From the NCBI GenBank assembly GCA_964461535.1, contig CAYWUY010000106.1, positions 1-7,361 on the forward strand: a stretch of DNA of 7,361 nucleotides, in the 5' to 3' direction. The position numbers were made by a program, and so were the translations under genes. Source of the stretch: Flavipsychrobacter sp964461535. Lineage in GTDB: Bacteria; Bacteroidota; Bacteroidia; Chitinophagales; Chitinophagaceae. Under the pieces are notes generated by a model. That model ran no database searches. It was not told the origin of the DNA and saw only the letters and a list, made by a program, of their open reading frames with translations. How positions within the stretch are numbered: position 1 is the stretch's first letter; every line of letters begins with the position of its first letter. Positions 1-6,008 of the stretch are shown piece by piece.

Positions 1-1
1 A

Positions 2-16
2 AATAGGAATCCTATT
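2..16. repeat. Perfect inverted repeat at left edge, AATAGGA-A-TCCTATT
   Basis: Seven-base arms (2-8 and 10-16) surround a single central A, just past the stop codon of the nitroreductase gene. Its core TAGGA-n-TCCTA matches that of the palindrome on the other side of the same gene (635-650), which has a two-base centre. An alternative short hairpin, CTATT-CGAC-AATAG (12-25), competes for the same bases. No T-run follows on the minus strand, so a terminator role is weak. It could be an operator for a gene left of the window, or a chance AT-rich palindrome. Confidence 0.4.
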
Positions 17-31
17 CGACAATAGAATATA

Positions 32-619
32 TTATTTCCAAATCATCTTCATTTCCAGCGGCACACTTCTTATTCCGTCTTTATGGGGCTCATCGGTATA
101 GCCTAGATATAATACCCCCATCACATGATCATGCTCTCCCAACCCTAAGTACTCTTTCATAGCTGGCTTCAATATCATTCCGCCTGTGCTCCATAATGCG
201 GCTATGCCAGATGCTGCAGCCCCTAACAGTAGATTTTGTATAGCGGCAGATGCTGCTGCTATTTCTTCTATAACGGGTATCTTGTCATTTTGGCCACGCT
301 TCATCACAGCCACCACAGCATGCGATACTTTATCTACATTAGTCCTCAACTTTTCAGCAGTAGCTTCTAGTCTTTTATCTTCTGCAGTATTATCCCAGTA
401 TAACTTAGCATGGTCTGCACCAAATTGTTTTAAAGCATCACCTGTGTATATGTAAAAACGCCAAGGTTCCGTACGTGCATGCGTCGGTGCCCAATCGGCC
501 AGTGCTATCAATTCTTCAATGGTTGCATTAGGTATTTGTTTACCATTCATCTTACCAGGCCCCACCGATCTTCTATTCACTACTACATCCTTCAGTATTT
601 CAAATTTATTAACTATCAT
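32..619 (-). CDS. Nitroreductase family protein, YdjA-like (FMN-dependent NAD(P)H oxidoreductase)
   Basis: This is a 195-aa cytoplasmic flavoprotein of the nitroreductase superfamily, whose members use FMN and NAD(P)H to reduce nitro compounds, quinones or unsaturated bonds; the real substrate is unknown. What is seen: the N-terminal FMN-binding RRS (residues 16-18), then WAPTHARTEPWRF (43-55), which closely follows the WAPxHxxTEPWRF signature of the YdjA branch. The long helix EEIAAASAAIQNLLL (118-132) leads into the WSTGG phosphate-loop region (143-147), and GVLYLGY lies near the C-terminus (168-174). Length is normal for YdjA-type enzymes, which are shorter than classical NfsB. The ATG complement at 617-619 is the only good start; a TAnnTTTG box ends only 5 nt upstream, so the mRNA may be almost leaderless. 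It is divergent from the YceI-family gene across a palindrome. Family assignment is firm; substrate is not. Confidence 0.92.
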   Translation of the reverse strand: MIVNKFEILKDVVVNRRSVGPGKMNGKQIPNATIEELIALADWAPTHARTEPWRFYIYTGDALKQFGADHAKLYWDNTAEDKRLEATAEKLRTNVDKVSHAVVAVMKRGQNDKIPVIEEIAAASAAIQNLLLGAAASGIAALWSTGGMILKPAMKEYLGLGEHDHVMGVLYLGYTDEPHKDGIRSVPLEMKMIWK

Positions 620-624
620 AAAGG

Positions 625-632
625 CAAAGATA
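625..632 (-). promoter_or_regulatory. -7 box TATCTTTG of the nitroreductase gene
   Basis: On the minus strand the sequence reads TATCTTTG, a full match to the Bacteroidota -7 consensus TAnnTTTG, ending 5 nt before the ATG. I found no TTG at the expected -33 distance, so this may be a weak or activator-dependent promoter. Transcription would begin at or next to the start codon. Confidence 0.5.
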
Positions 633-634
633 GG

Positions 635-650
635 GTTAGGAACTCCTAAC
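635..650. promoter_or_regulatory. Candidate operator: palindrome GTTAGGA-AC-TCCTAAC
   Basis: This is a perfect 7+7 inverted repeat with a 2-bp centre, lying in the 39-bp gap between divergent genes. It abuts the minus-strand -7 box (625-632) and overlaps the plus-strand -7-like box (647-654), so a dimeric regulator bound here would contact both promoters. The GTTAG...CTAAC arms recall sites bound by MarR/SlyA-type winged-helix dimers (TTAG...CTAA). That link is an inference, since no regulator gene is present in the window. Confidence 0.55.
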
Positions 651-654
651 TTTA
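647..654 (+). promoter_or_regulatory. -7-like box TAACTTTA of the YceI-family gene
   Basis: The sequence TAACTTTA differs from TAnnTTTG only in the last base and lies 4 nt before the ATG at 659. It is almost the mirror image of the box serving the opposite gene. There is no clear -33 TTG at the usual distance. It is supported mainly by the symmetry of the layout. Confidence 0.35.
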
Positions 655-658
655 TGTT

Positions 659-1228
659 ATGAAATCTATTGGACTATTTTATAGCTTATTGGCATTAATC
701 ATAACTAGTGCTGGTAGCGTCCTTGCTCAATCATATGTACCAATAAAAGAAGAATCCAAAATAGATTTCTCTATATATGCTGATAAATCAAAAGAACCAA
801 TACTAGAGGGATGTTACAATAATGTTACCGGTCACATTACATTTATACCCTCACAGCCCAATAAGTCTAAGTTCGACATCACCATCAACCCCTCTGTAAA
901 TAGTGCTAACTATAAAAAACAAGATGCTATCCTAAAAGACCTTAATAGCATAAAAAGTATGACTAACTATCCCGAAGTTCGTTTTACTTCAACACATATA
1001 GCTAAAGGCAAGAAAAGCAATGAATATATCATGCAAGGCAAATTGAGCACAAAAGGCAGAATCAGAAATGTATCTATAACTTTTACTGCTGTGCCCAATA
1101 GAGTTCATGGATATACCTTCAACGGGCAAACACAGATAGACCATATTAATTACAAAACGGGAAAAACCGCTAACACAATGGCACAATACGCTAATATAAA
1201 ACTACTAGTTATTTGTAAAGCAGAGTAA
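659..1228 (+). CDS. YceI-family secreted protein
   Basis: This is a 189-aa exported protein of the YceI family, whose members form a single-domain extended lipocalin-like beta barrel that binds polyisoprenoid or other amphiphilic ligands in the periplasm. The N-terminus is a signal peptide with a long hydrophobic stretch (about residues 5-22) and probable cleavage after VLA (21-23). The family pattern follows: a first strand KIDFSIY (34-40), GHITFIP (58-64), KFDITINPSV (71-80), the QDAILKD segment (88-94) where family members carry a conserved acidic/leucine motif, then YPEVRFTSTHI (104-114) and the GKLSTKG strand (127-133). Length is typical. The role is unknown; YceI proteins are often stress or isoprenoid associated. 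The gene shares a 39-bp divergent control region with the nitroreductase gene and ends 3 bp from a convergent gene. No Shine-Dalgarno sequence precedes the ATG. Confidence 0.88.
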   Translation: MKSIGLFYSLLALIITSAGSVLAQSYVPIKEESKIDFSIYADKSKEPILEGCYNNVTGHITFIPSQPNKSKFDITINPSVNSANYKKQDAILKDLNSIKSMTNYPEVRFTSTHIAKGKKSNEYIMQGKLSTKGRIRNVSITFTAVPNRVHGYTFNGQTQIDHINYKTGKTANTMAQYANIKLLVICKAE

Positions 1229-1231
1229 AAA

Positions 1232-1453
1232 CTATTTCTTCGGTTGAACTACAGATAACATAAGCATCAGTAGTAAGTACATTACATATACACCTGCAAT
1301 AAACATAATATACATCGAAAAAAACGGCTTAGAGCCTATAACTATATGGCGTGTATAACAATGCCTAAGTGCAAAAATTAATCCTAGTACTAAAGAAAAA
1401 AACACAGCAGTGCGCTGTATTTCCTTCGTAAAAAGTGCTTTAATGTTTTTCAT
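1232..1453 (-). CDS. Small two-helix membrane protein of unknown function
   Basis: I do not recognise this 73-aa protein. It starts MKNIKALFTKEIQRTA, a short basic amphipathic N-terminus. One hydrophobic segment follows at about residues 15-30 and a second, very hydrophobic one at about 45-67, ending in a polar VQPKK tail. A loop with RHCYTRH lies between the helices. The frame stays open for eight codons upstream to an ATG at 1475-1477, but that ATG falls in the loop of the terminator hairpin of the preceding gene. I therefore choose the inner ATG at 1451-1453. No clear promoter is seen; it may be expressed by read-through from the EGF-like lipoprotein gene. It converges on the YceI gene with a 3-bp gap. 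The reading frame and membrane character are clear, but whether it is a real expressed gene is less certain. Confidence 0.6.
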   Translation of the reverse strand: MKNIKALFTKEIQRTAVFFSLVLGLIFALRHCYTRHIVIGSKPFFSMYIMFIAGVYVMYLLLMLMLSVVQPKK

Positions 1454-1485
1454 AAACAAAAAAGGCAAAATTTTCATTTTGCCTT
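1454..1485 (-). terminator. Rho-independent terminator of the EGF-like lipoprotein gene
   Basis: Read on the minus strand, a 10-bp perfect stem AAGGCAAAAT / ATTTTGCCTT (arms 1476-1485 and 1462-1471) closes a 4-nt loop (1472-1475) and is followed by a T-rich run TTTTTGTTT. It begins 11 nt after the stop codon of the lipoprotein gene at 1497. The stem is AT-rich for a terminator but perfectly paired. Its tail runs straight into the start codon of the next gene at 1453. Confidence 0.75.
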
Positions 1486-1496
1486 CAAGATATTTT

Positions 1497-2081
1497 TTAT
1501 TGTCTGGTACAATCTAGCGATAATGTATCTACCTGCCAGTTATTACTTTTATTTAGTTTCCTGATAATCATCGTAGCCCTTACCTTTTTATTATCTGCAC
1601 TAAGCGTACCTCCACTACCATATCTTAACTTCACATGGTCAAACCACATATTCACATCTGCTGTAGTATCCATAATAAAATGGCGAGAATCGGCAGAATC
1701 TAACACAGCCAATATATTATTATATTTTTCATTTCCTAAGAAATTATCAAAAAATATAGTTGTAGGCGTAGCCGTTTTCTTTATTGTAAAATAGTACGTA
1801 GAATCTTTACCTATATATCTTGAAGAATCACTACCCACTACTTTTTGGTATATGCGCCACAATCCAAAGAAACGCTCAGCCGATTTTGTACTACAGTCGG
1901 TACCCTCATACCCTGCCGGGCATATACACTTACCTTTGTTACAATATCCGCCATTCATGCATGTTACACCATTACACAATGGTTCACTCCCGGGTTTGGT
2001 GCAAGACACATACGCAACTGTAAAAAAACACATAATTGTGCTCAGCGCCGCCAGTAATAATCTGCCTTTTTTGGTTAGCAT
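1497..2081 (-). CDS. EGF-like domain lipoprotein
   Basis: This is a 194-aa envelope protein. The N-terminus has a basic start (KKGR), a hydrophobic core and a cysteine at residue 27 in YVSC, followed by TKPGS. This fits a loose Bacteroidota lipobox, so it is probably a lipoprotein. Next is one EGF-like domain (residues 36-63) with all six cysteines, C36, C41, C47, C52, C54 and C63, spaced C-x4-C-x5-C-x4-C-x-C-x8-C, including the usual NGG and CPAGYEGTDC landmarks. The remaining 130 residues begin GLWRIYQK and form alternating polar/hydrophobic strands ending GTLSADNKKVRATMIIRKL; I read this as a lipocalin-like beta domain, which is inference. The ligand is unknown. EGF-like modules preceding a beta domain in a lipoprotein are common in Bacteroidota. 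The gene seems monocistronic: a candidate promoter lies at 2145-2177 and a terminator at 1454-1485. Confidence 0.8.
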   Translation of the reverse strand: MLTKKGRLLLAALSTIMCFFTVAYVSCTKPGSEPLCNGVTCMNGGYCNKGKCICPAGYEGTDCSTKSAERFFGLWRIYQKVVGSDSSRYIGKDSTYYFTIKKTATPTTIFFDNFLGNEKYNNILAVLDSADSRHFIMDTTADVNMWFDHVKLRYGSGGTLSADNKKVRATMIIRKLNKSNNWQVDTLSLDCTRQ

Positions 2082-2133
2082 GGGATAAATTTAGATAAAC
2101 TTTTTTATTTTTTAATAGTCCTATACCTTTTTT

Positions 2134-2159
2134 TGACCTTAAGGCAAAGTCACAGGTCA
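2134..2159. promoter_or_regulatory. Inverted repeat TGACCT-N14-AGGTCA over a -7 box
   Basis: Six-base perfect arms (2134-2139 and 2154-2159) are centred within the candidate -7 box of the EGF-like lipoprotein gene. Inside is a second perfect palindrome, CCTTAAGG (2137-2144). Placement over the promoter suggests a repressor site, but the arms are short and may be chance. Confidence 0.3.
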
Positions 2160-2177
2160 TATATTATAAACATCCAA
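2145..2177 (-). promoter_or_regulatory. Candidate promoter of the EGF-like lipoprotein gene
   Basis: The minus strand carries TTG (2177-2175), 22 nt, then TGACTTTG (2152-2145), which matches TAnnTTTG in all but one base. The -7 box is followed by CCTT, exactly as in the nitroreductase promoter (CTTTGCCTT in both). Transcription would start near 2138-2140, giving a leader of roughly 57-60 nt. Confidence 0.4.
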
Positions 2178-2210
2178 TTAAAATCGCCTGATATAGCTTC
2201 GCATTAAATA

Positions 2211-3623
2211 CTATACATTCTTCAACTCTGCTATAAGACTTTGCAACACTTTTTTTGCATCGCCAAACAGCATTGAACTCTTGGGTCTAAAAAATAGTTC
2301 ATTTTCTATACCTGCATATCCGGGCTTCATACTTCTTTTATTTATTATTACGTGTTCAGCTTTTTCTACTTCAAGTATAGGCATACCATATATTGGGCTA
2401 GCCGGGTCGTCTTTTGCTGCCGGATTCACTACATCGTTGGCTCCCAATATCAGCACCACGCTAGTAGTACCCATTTGGTCATTAGCATCTTCTAGCTCCA
2501 GTAACTTATCATAAGGCACATCTGCTTCTGCTAGCAATACATTCATGTGCCCCGGCATGCGGCCCGCTACCGGATGTATACCATATATTACCTCTACGCC
2601 CTTATCATTGAGTATTTTTTCCAGCTCATGGCAAGTATGTTGTGCCTGAGCCACAGCCAATCCGTAGCCCGGAACTATCATTACCTTTTGCGCATACGCC
2701 ATCAATACCGCAGTATCACTTAAAGATATTTCCTTATAAGAACCCTGCTCTTTGGCACCACCTGACGATCCCGCTTTGGCTCCGCCAAACGAACCTATCA
2801 ATACATTTTTCAAAGATCTGTTCATGGCTTTACACATCAATATGGTAAGTATAGTACCCGCCGAACCAACAAGTATACCACCGGTAAGCATTACAGGATT
2901 GTCATACAAAAAACCTCCAAAAGCAGCAGCAACACCGGTAAAGGAGTTTAATAGAGAGATAACTACAGGCATATCAGCCCCACCTATTGGCATTACAAAC
3001 AACACGCCGTATAAAACTGATAGTCCTAATATGCCATAAAACACGCTAGGAGCAGTAGTATAACCTCCTATTATCATTACTGACAAGGCTATTAACCCGG
3101 CAAATAGTATAAAATTAATAGCTTGCCCCGCCGGTATAGTTCTGTCTTTAATAGACCCATTTAGTTTACCCCAAGCTATTACACTACCCGAAAAAGACAC
3201 AGTACCAATTATCATCCCCAATACTATTATCAATAGTTTACCTATACTAGGTGCAGTATCATTATGATATTCTATTAATGATATCAGCATAGCGCATGCC
3301 CCACCCATACCATTAAATAGACTCACCATCTCTGGCATAGCCGTCATTTGTACTTTTTTAGCAGCTAGTGTGCCCACTACTGTGCCTATAGCTAATCCGC
3401 CAAATATCCACGGGTAGTTGTGTAACGACTCTCCATTATGTTTATACAGAAATATAGTAGCCAGTATAGCTATGGTCATACCTGCGGCTGCTATCATATT
3501 CCCTTTTCTAGCCGATTCAGGGTGCGAAAGCATTTTTAAACCTATAATAAAGGTTACCGACCCTATTAGATAAGCCAGTAGCAATATTGTTTGCGATAAA
3601 TGTACTTCTTGAACTTGTTCCAT
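2211..3623 (-). CDS. pntB: NAD(P) transhydrogenase beta subunit
   Basis: This is a 470-aa inner-membrane subunit of the proton-translocating transhydrogenase (NADH + NADP+ + H+out to NAD+ + NADPH + H+in). The membrane domain (dII) spans about residues 8-265 with eight or nine hydrophobic helices, including the conserved MPEMVSLFNGMGG (96-108) and PIGGADMPVVISLLNS (212-227). A Gly/Ser-rich linker (277-295) leads to the NADP(H)-binding dIII: VPGYGLAVAQAQ (317-328, the GxGxxV fingerprint), GIHPVAGRMPGHMNVLLAEA (348-367), LGANDVVNPAA (393-403) with the essential Asp397, and INKRSMKPGYAGIENELFF (427-445). It is full length and intact. Where the E. coli subunit has its channel histidine (beta His91), this protein has Asn104. 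It is the last gene of the pntAA-pntAB-pntB operon, 36 bp after pntAB. I see no terminator in the 129 bp downstream. Confidence 0.97.
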   Translation of the reverse strand: MEQVQEVHLSQTILLLAYLIGSVTFIIGLKMLSHPESARKGNMIAAAGMTIAILATIFLYKHNGESLHNYPWIFGGLAIGTVVGTLAAKKVQMTAMPEMVSLFNGMGGACAMLISLIEYHNDTAPSIGKLLIIVLGMIIGTVSFSGSVIAWGKLNGSIKDRTIPAGQAINFILFAGLIALSVMIIGGYTTAPSVFYGILGLSVLYGVLFVMPIGGADMPVVISLLNSFTGVAAAFGGFLYDNPVMLTGGILVGSAGTILTILMCKAMNRSLKNVLIGSFGGAKAGSSGGAKEQGSYKEISLSDTAVLMAYAQKVMIVPGYGLAVAQAQHTCHELEKILNDKGVEVIYGIHPVAGRMPGHMNVLLAEADVPYDKLLELEDANDQMGTTSVVLILGANDVVNPAAKDDPASPIYGMPILEVEKAEHVIINKRSMKPGYAGIENELFFRPKSSMLFGDAKKVLQSLIAELKNV

Positions 3624-3659
3624 ACACTAGGTATTAAATCAGTTAATGGGTGTGAATAA

Positions 3660-3971
3660 TCATTTTTTCTTTTTGTTGAACATCTCCAACATCCTATCTG
3701 TTACCACAAAACCACCCACCACATTTAATGTACCCAGTATCACGGCCAAAAAGCCAAGTATTAGCGATACATAATCTCCTGCAGGTGCCTCCCCCATCAC
3801 TATTATAGCGCCTATTATTACCACACCATGTATGGCATTTGCCCCACTCATTAGTGGCGTATGCAATACGGCCGGCACTCTAGATATAACCTCTATCCCC
3901 AAAAAAACTGATAGTATTACTATGGTTATTAGATGGTAGTACGTACTAAAAAACTGGGCTATTTGCTCCAT
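3660..3971 (-). CDS. pntAB: NAD(P) transhydrogenase alpha subunit 2 (membrane part)
   Basis: This 103-aa membrane subunit supplies the alpha-side helices of the transhydrogenase proton channel. Three hydrophobic segments lie at about residues 13-30, 45-62 and 66-93, with a basic KKKK tail. The conserved segment VPAVLHTPLMSGANAIHGVVIIG (32-54) is diagnostic. His48 in NAIHG sits where E. coli PntA has serine (NAISG), and corresponds to the proton-channel His42 described for the Thermus thermophilus alpha-2 subunit. In enteric bacteria this part is fused to the C-terminus of the NAD-binding domain; here it is a separate gene, as in Rhodospirillum rubrum and Thermus. It lies 38 bp after pntAA and 36 bp before pntB, so the three should be co-transcribed. 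No Shine-Dalgarno sequence is visible. Confidence 0.95.
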   Translation of the reverse strand: MEQIAQFFSTYYHLITIVILSVFLGIEVISRVPAVLHTPLMSGANAIHGVVIIGAIIVMGEAPAGDYVSLILGFLAVILGTLNVVGGFVVTDRMLEMFNKKKK

Positions 3972-4009
3972 ATATATACATTTATAAGTTAGAAAGTCAT
4001 ATGAAAAAA

Positions 4010-5122
4010 TTATAGTAGTGCCGCTACTCTTTCGTTGGTCACCTCACCACCATGTGCTATACAAGTACCTTTTATAATATCGTCCTCAAAGTTTAGCGCT
4101 ATAGCTGCATCCTTGTCTATAAACAACTTTGCAAAATTCAGCACATTCTTAGCATATAGCTTACTAGCGTCTGATGCTGCTGTTGCTGCCAAGGCCGAGT
4201 TACCTATAATGTTTACTCCATTATGTAGTACGGTAGCATCATTTTGTGTTAGTTCCGTATTTCCTCCCGTCACCGATGCTATATCTACTATAACCGAACC
4301 AGGTCGCATATCCTCTATCATGGCTTTAGTTATTAGTATAGGTGCTTTTTTACCCGGTATCTGTGCGGTGGTTATTATAATATCAGACTTTTTAGCATGC
4401 TCATGTATTTTCTCTCTCTGCCTATTCTGAAAATCAGCCGATTGCTCTACAGCATACCCCCCGGCCTTTGAGGCGTCGGCAGCTCCCTCCACTTCTACAA
4501 ATTTTGCACCCAAGCTCATTACTTCCTCTTTTACTGCAGGTCTGGTATCAAACACCTCTACCACAGCCCCTAGCCTTCTTGCGGTAGCTATAGCTTGTAG
4601 CCCTGCTACACCGGCTCCCAAAATCAATACTTTCGCCGGAGGTATGCTACCTGCGGCAGTCATAAACATGGGAAAATATCTGGTGTAACTGTATGCGGCT
4701 AATAATACGGCTTTATAACCGGCTATATTGGCTTGCGAACTCAAAACATCCATAGATTGAGCACGGGTGGTTCTAGGTATAGAATCCATGCTAAAGACAG
4801 TATACCCTGCTGCTGCCCACTGCTGCATAAGCGTGGCATTAAACAATGGCTGGTATATACCTATTACTATGGCACCTTTTTTTACGCTACCTAACTGGTT
4901 AGGATTCATGCACAGCACCACATCAGCGCCATTTCTTATAGTTTCAGCCGTCTGTATTTTTGCTCCTGCAGCAATATACAAGTCATCATTAAAATAGGCA
5001 GAGACCCCTGCCCCGGGCTCTACCCACACCTCTACATTCAACTTTACAAAGGCTGATACAACCTCAGGTACCAGCGAAACACGGGTTTCCGGTAGCTGTT
5101 CTTTCAATACACCTATTACCAT
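4010..5122 (-). CDS. pntAA: NAD(P) transhydrogenase alpha subunit 1 (NAD-binding)
   Basis: This 370-aa soluble dI subunit binds NAD(H) and passes hydride to NADP+ on dIII. It belongs to the alanine dehydrogenase/PNT family: the N-terminal domain begins VIGVLKEQLPETRVSLVPE (2-20), and the Rossmann domain carries KVLILGAGVAGLQAIATARR (164-183). The signature IPRTTRAQSMDVLSSQANIAGY (115-136) holds Arg117, Gln122, Asp125 and Ser128, whose spacing matches the nicotinamide-contacting Arg127, Gln132, Asp135 and Ser138 of R. rubrum dI. The mobile-loop region (about 225-245), ITTAQIPGKKAPILI (250-264) and PGSVIVDIASVTGGN (274-288) are present. It ends after VTNERVAALL with no membrane helices, so the alpha subunit is split. 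It is first in the operon and divergent from the PP-loop ATPase gene; a candidate promoter and inverted repeat lie at 5136-5177. Confidence 0.96.
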   Translation of the reverse strand: MVIGVLKEQLPETRVSLVPEVVSAFVKLNVEVWVEPGAGVSAYFNDDLYIAAGAKIQTAETIRNGADVVLCMNPNQLGSVKKGAIVIGIYQPLFNATLMQQWAAAGYTVFSMDSIPRTTRAQSMDVLSSQANIAGYKAVLLAAYSYTRYFPMFMTAAGSIPPAKVLILGAGVAGLQAIATARRLGAVVEVFDTRPAVKEEVMSLGAKFVEVEGAADASKAGGYAVEQSADFQNRQREKIHEHAKKSDIIITTAQIPGKKAPILITKAMIEDMRPGSVIVDIASVTGGNTELTQNDATVLHNGVNIIGNSALAATAASDASKLYAKNVLNFAKLFIDKDAAIALNFEDDIIKGTCIAHGGEVTNERVAALL

Positions 5123-5135
5123 AATAGTGCGTCTG

Positions 5136-5153
5136 TTTTAGATTATCCTAAAA
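5136..5153. promoter_or_regulatory. Inverted repeat TTTTAG-N6-CTAAAA upstream of pntAA
   Basis: Six-base arms at 5136-5141 and 5148-5153 lie 14 bp upstream of the pntAA start and overlap its candidate -7 box (5148-5155). The sequence between the arms makes it a degenerate relative of the TAGGA-n-TCCTA palindromes at 2-16 and 635-650 (here TAGA-TTA-TCCTA on the plus strand). It could be an operator; the AT content makes chance plausible. Confidence 0.3.
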
Positions 5154-5177
5154 TAAGTATATATTTTAATAAATCAA
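5148..5177 (-). promoter_or_regulatory. Candidate promoter of the pnt operon
   Basis: The minus strand shows TTG (5177-5175), 19 nt, then TATTTTAG (5155-5148), a 7-of-8 match to TAnnTTTG. Transcription would start near 5141-5143, about 20 nt before the pntAA ATG. Confidence 0.4.
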
Positions 5178-5185
5178 AACAATAC

Positions 5186-5217
5186 TTGACTCATCCAGCC
5201 CTATTGGCGTATTTTTG
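5186..5217 (+). promoter_or_regulatory. Promoter of the Dph6-like ATPase gene
   Basis: TTG at 5186-5188, a 21-nt spacer, then TATTTTTG at 5210-5217 give a full match to both Bacteroidota promoter elements at an accepted spacing. The predicted transcript starts near 5222-5224, leaving a leader of about 10 nt before the ATG at 5234. This is the best promoter in the window. Confidence 0.6.
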
Positions 5218-5233
5218 AGAGTATATTCACTAT

Positions 5234-5935
5234 ATGTCACACAGCATACCCATAGTACATAGCTGGAGCTCAGGTAAAGATGCAGCATTAGCACTACACT
5301 ATTTACTACAACCCAATTCCGGCTACAGGGTCAAAGAACTTTTAACCACAGTAAGCAGTCAACATAACAGAATAGTAATGCACGGCACGCCTGTCAGTAT
5401 TTTAGATAAACAGGCTGCAGCTATGGGCTTACCTATTCATAAAATAGAGCTTCAGCCTTCGGCTACAGATGAAGTGTATAAAAACACTATGCACTCAGCT
5501 ATGAAAGCTTACAAGGCTCAAGGAATTAACCATATTAGTTTTGGCGACTTATTTCTTGAAGACCTGAAAGCATACCGCGAAAACCAACTGGCTTCCGTAG
5601 AAATGAAAGCTATTTTTCCACTTTGGAAAACTAATACAACAACTTTAGTCCAACAGTTAGACCATCTTGGCTTTGAGGCTATAATCGTTTGTATAGATGC
5701 TCAAAAACTTGATAAATGCTTTCTAGGCAGAAAGGTAGACTCTAACTTTCTTAATGACTTACCCAAAGGAGTAGACCCGGCAGGAGAAAATGGAGAATTC
5801 CACACATTGGTTATCAATGCGCCTTATTTCAAGCATAAAATTGAAGTTAGCCCTGGTGAAATTGTTTACAAAACATACCCACTTATTGCAGCCGGCCAGC
5901 CTGAATCGGGCTTTTACTACATGGATGTTTGGTAG
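5234..5935 (+). CDS. Dph6-type PP-loop ATPase (diphthine-ammonia ligase family, DUF71)
   Basis: This 233-aa cytoplasmic protein has an N-terminal PP-loop ATP pyrophosphatase fold: SSGKDA (residues 12-17), the HUP-type ATP-binding loop, with Ala in place of the more common final Ser/Thr. The family's other signatures follow: HGTP (50-53), FGDLFLEDLKAYRE (103-116), CFLGRKVD (162-169) and GVDPAGENGEFHTLV (179-193), the hallmark of the Dph6/DUF71 C-terminal region. In eukaryotes and archaea Dph6 amidates diphthine on elongation factor 2; bacteria lack diphthamide, so this homologue probably adenylates and amidates another substrate, as yet unknown. Length fits the short bacterial and archaeal forms without the extra RidA-like domains of the eukaryotic enzyme. 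It has its own promoter (5186-5217) and is divergent from pnt. Family is firm; reaction is inferred. Confidence 0.88.
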   Translation: MSHSIPIVHSWSSGKDAALALHYLLQPNSGYRVKELLTTVSSQHNRIVMHGTPVSILDKQAAAMGLPIHKIELQPSATDEVYKNTMHSAMKAYKAQGINHISFGDLFLEDLKAYRENQLASVEMKAIFPLWKTNTTTLVQQLDHLGFEAIIVCIDAQKLDKCFLGRKVDSNFLNDLPKGVDPAGENGEFHTLVINAPYFKHKIEVSPGEIVYKTYPLIAAGQPESGFYYMDVW

Positions 5936-6008
5936 TATATAATGGCAATTACTTACTACTTATGGAAATATTCGTTTTATTGCATCTACATTATACACAC
6001 CACACTCA

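Noticed and set aside
1454..1477. Eight-codon N-terminal extension (MKILPFLF) of the 73-aa membrane protein
   Set aside because: Its ATG lies within the loop of a perfect terminator hairpin belonging to the upstream gene, and the inner ATG gives a more natural N-terminus.
1845..2088. Overlapping plus-strand frames of 67-78 codons
   Set aside because: They are antisense to the signal peptide and EGF domain of the lipoprotein; their cysteines, histidines and prolines merely mirror those codons.
2082..2210. Search for a terminator after pntB and for a small gene in the 129-bp gap
   Set aside because: No stem followed by a T-run is seen on the minus strand after 2211, and all frames close quickly; only the lipoprotein promoter elements are supported.
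4035..4430. Open frame of 131 codons on the plus strand
   Set aside because: It lies wholly antisense to pntAA, whose protein is clearly conserved; the low-complexity Ser/Ile/Ala product is a shadow of the minus-strand codons.
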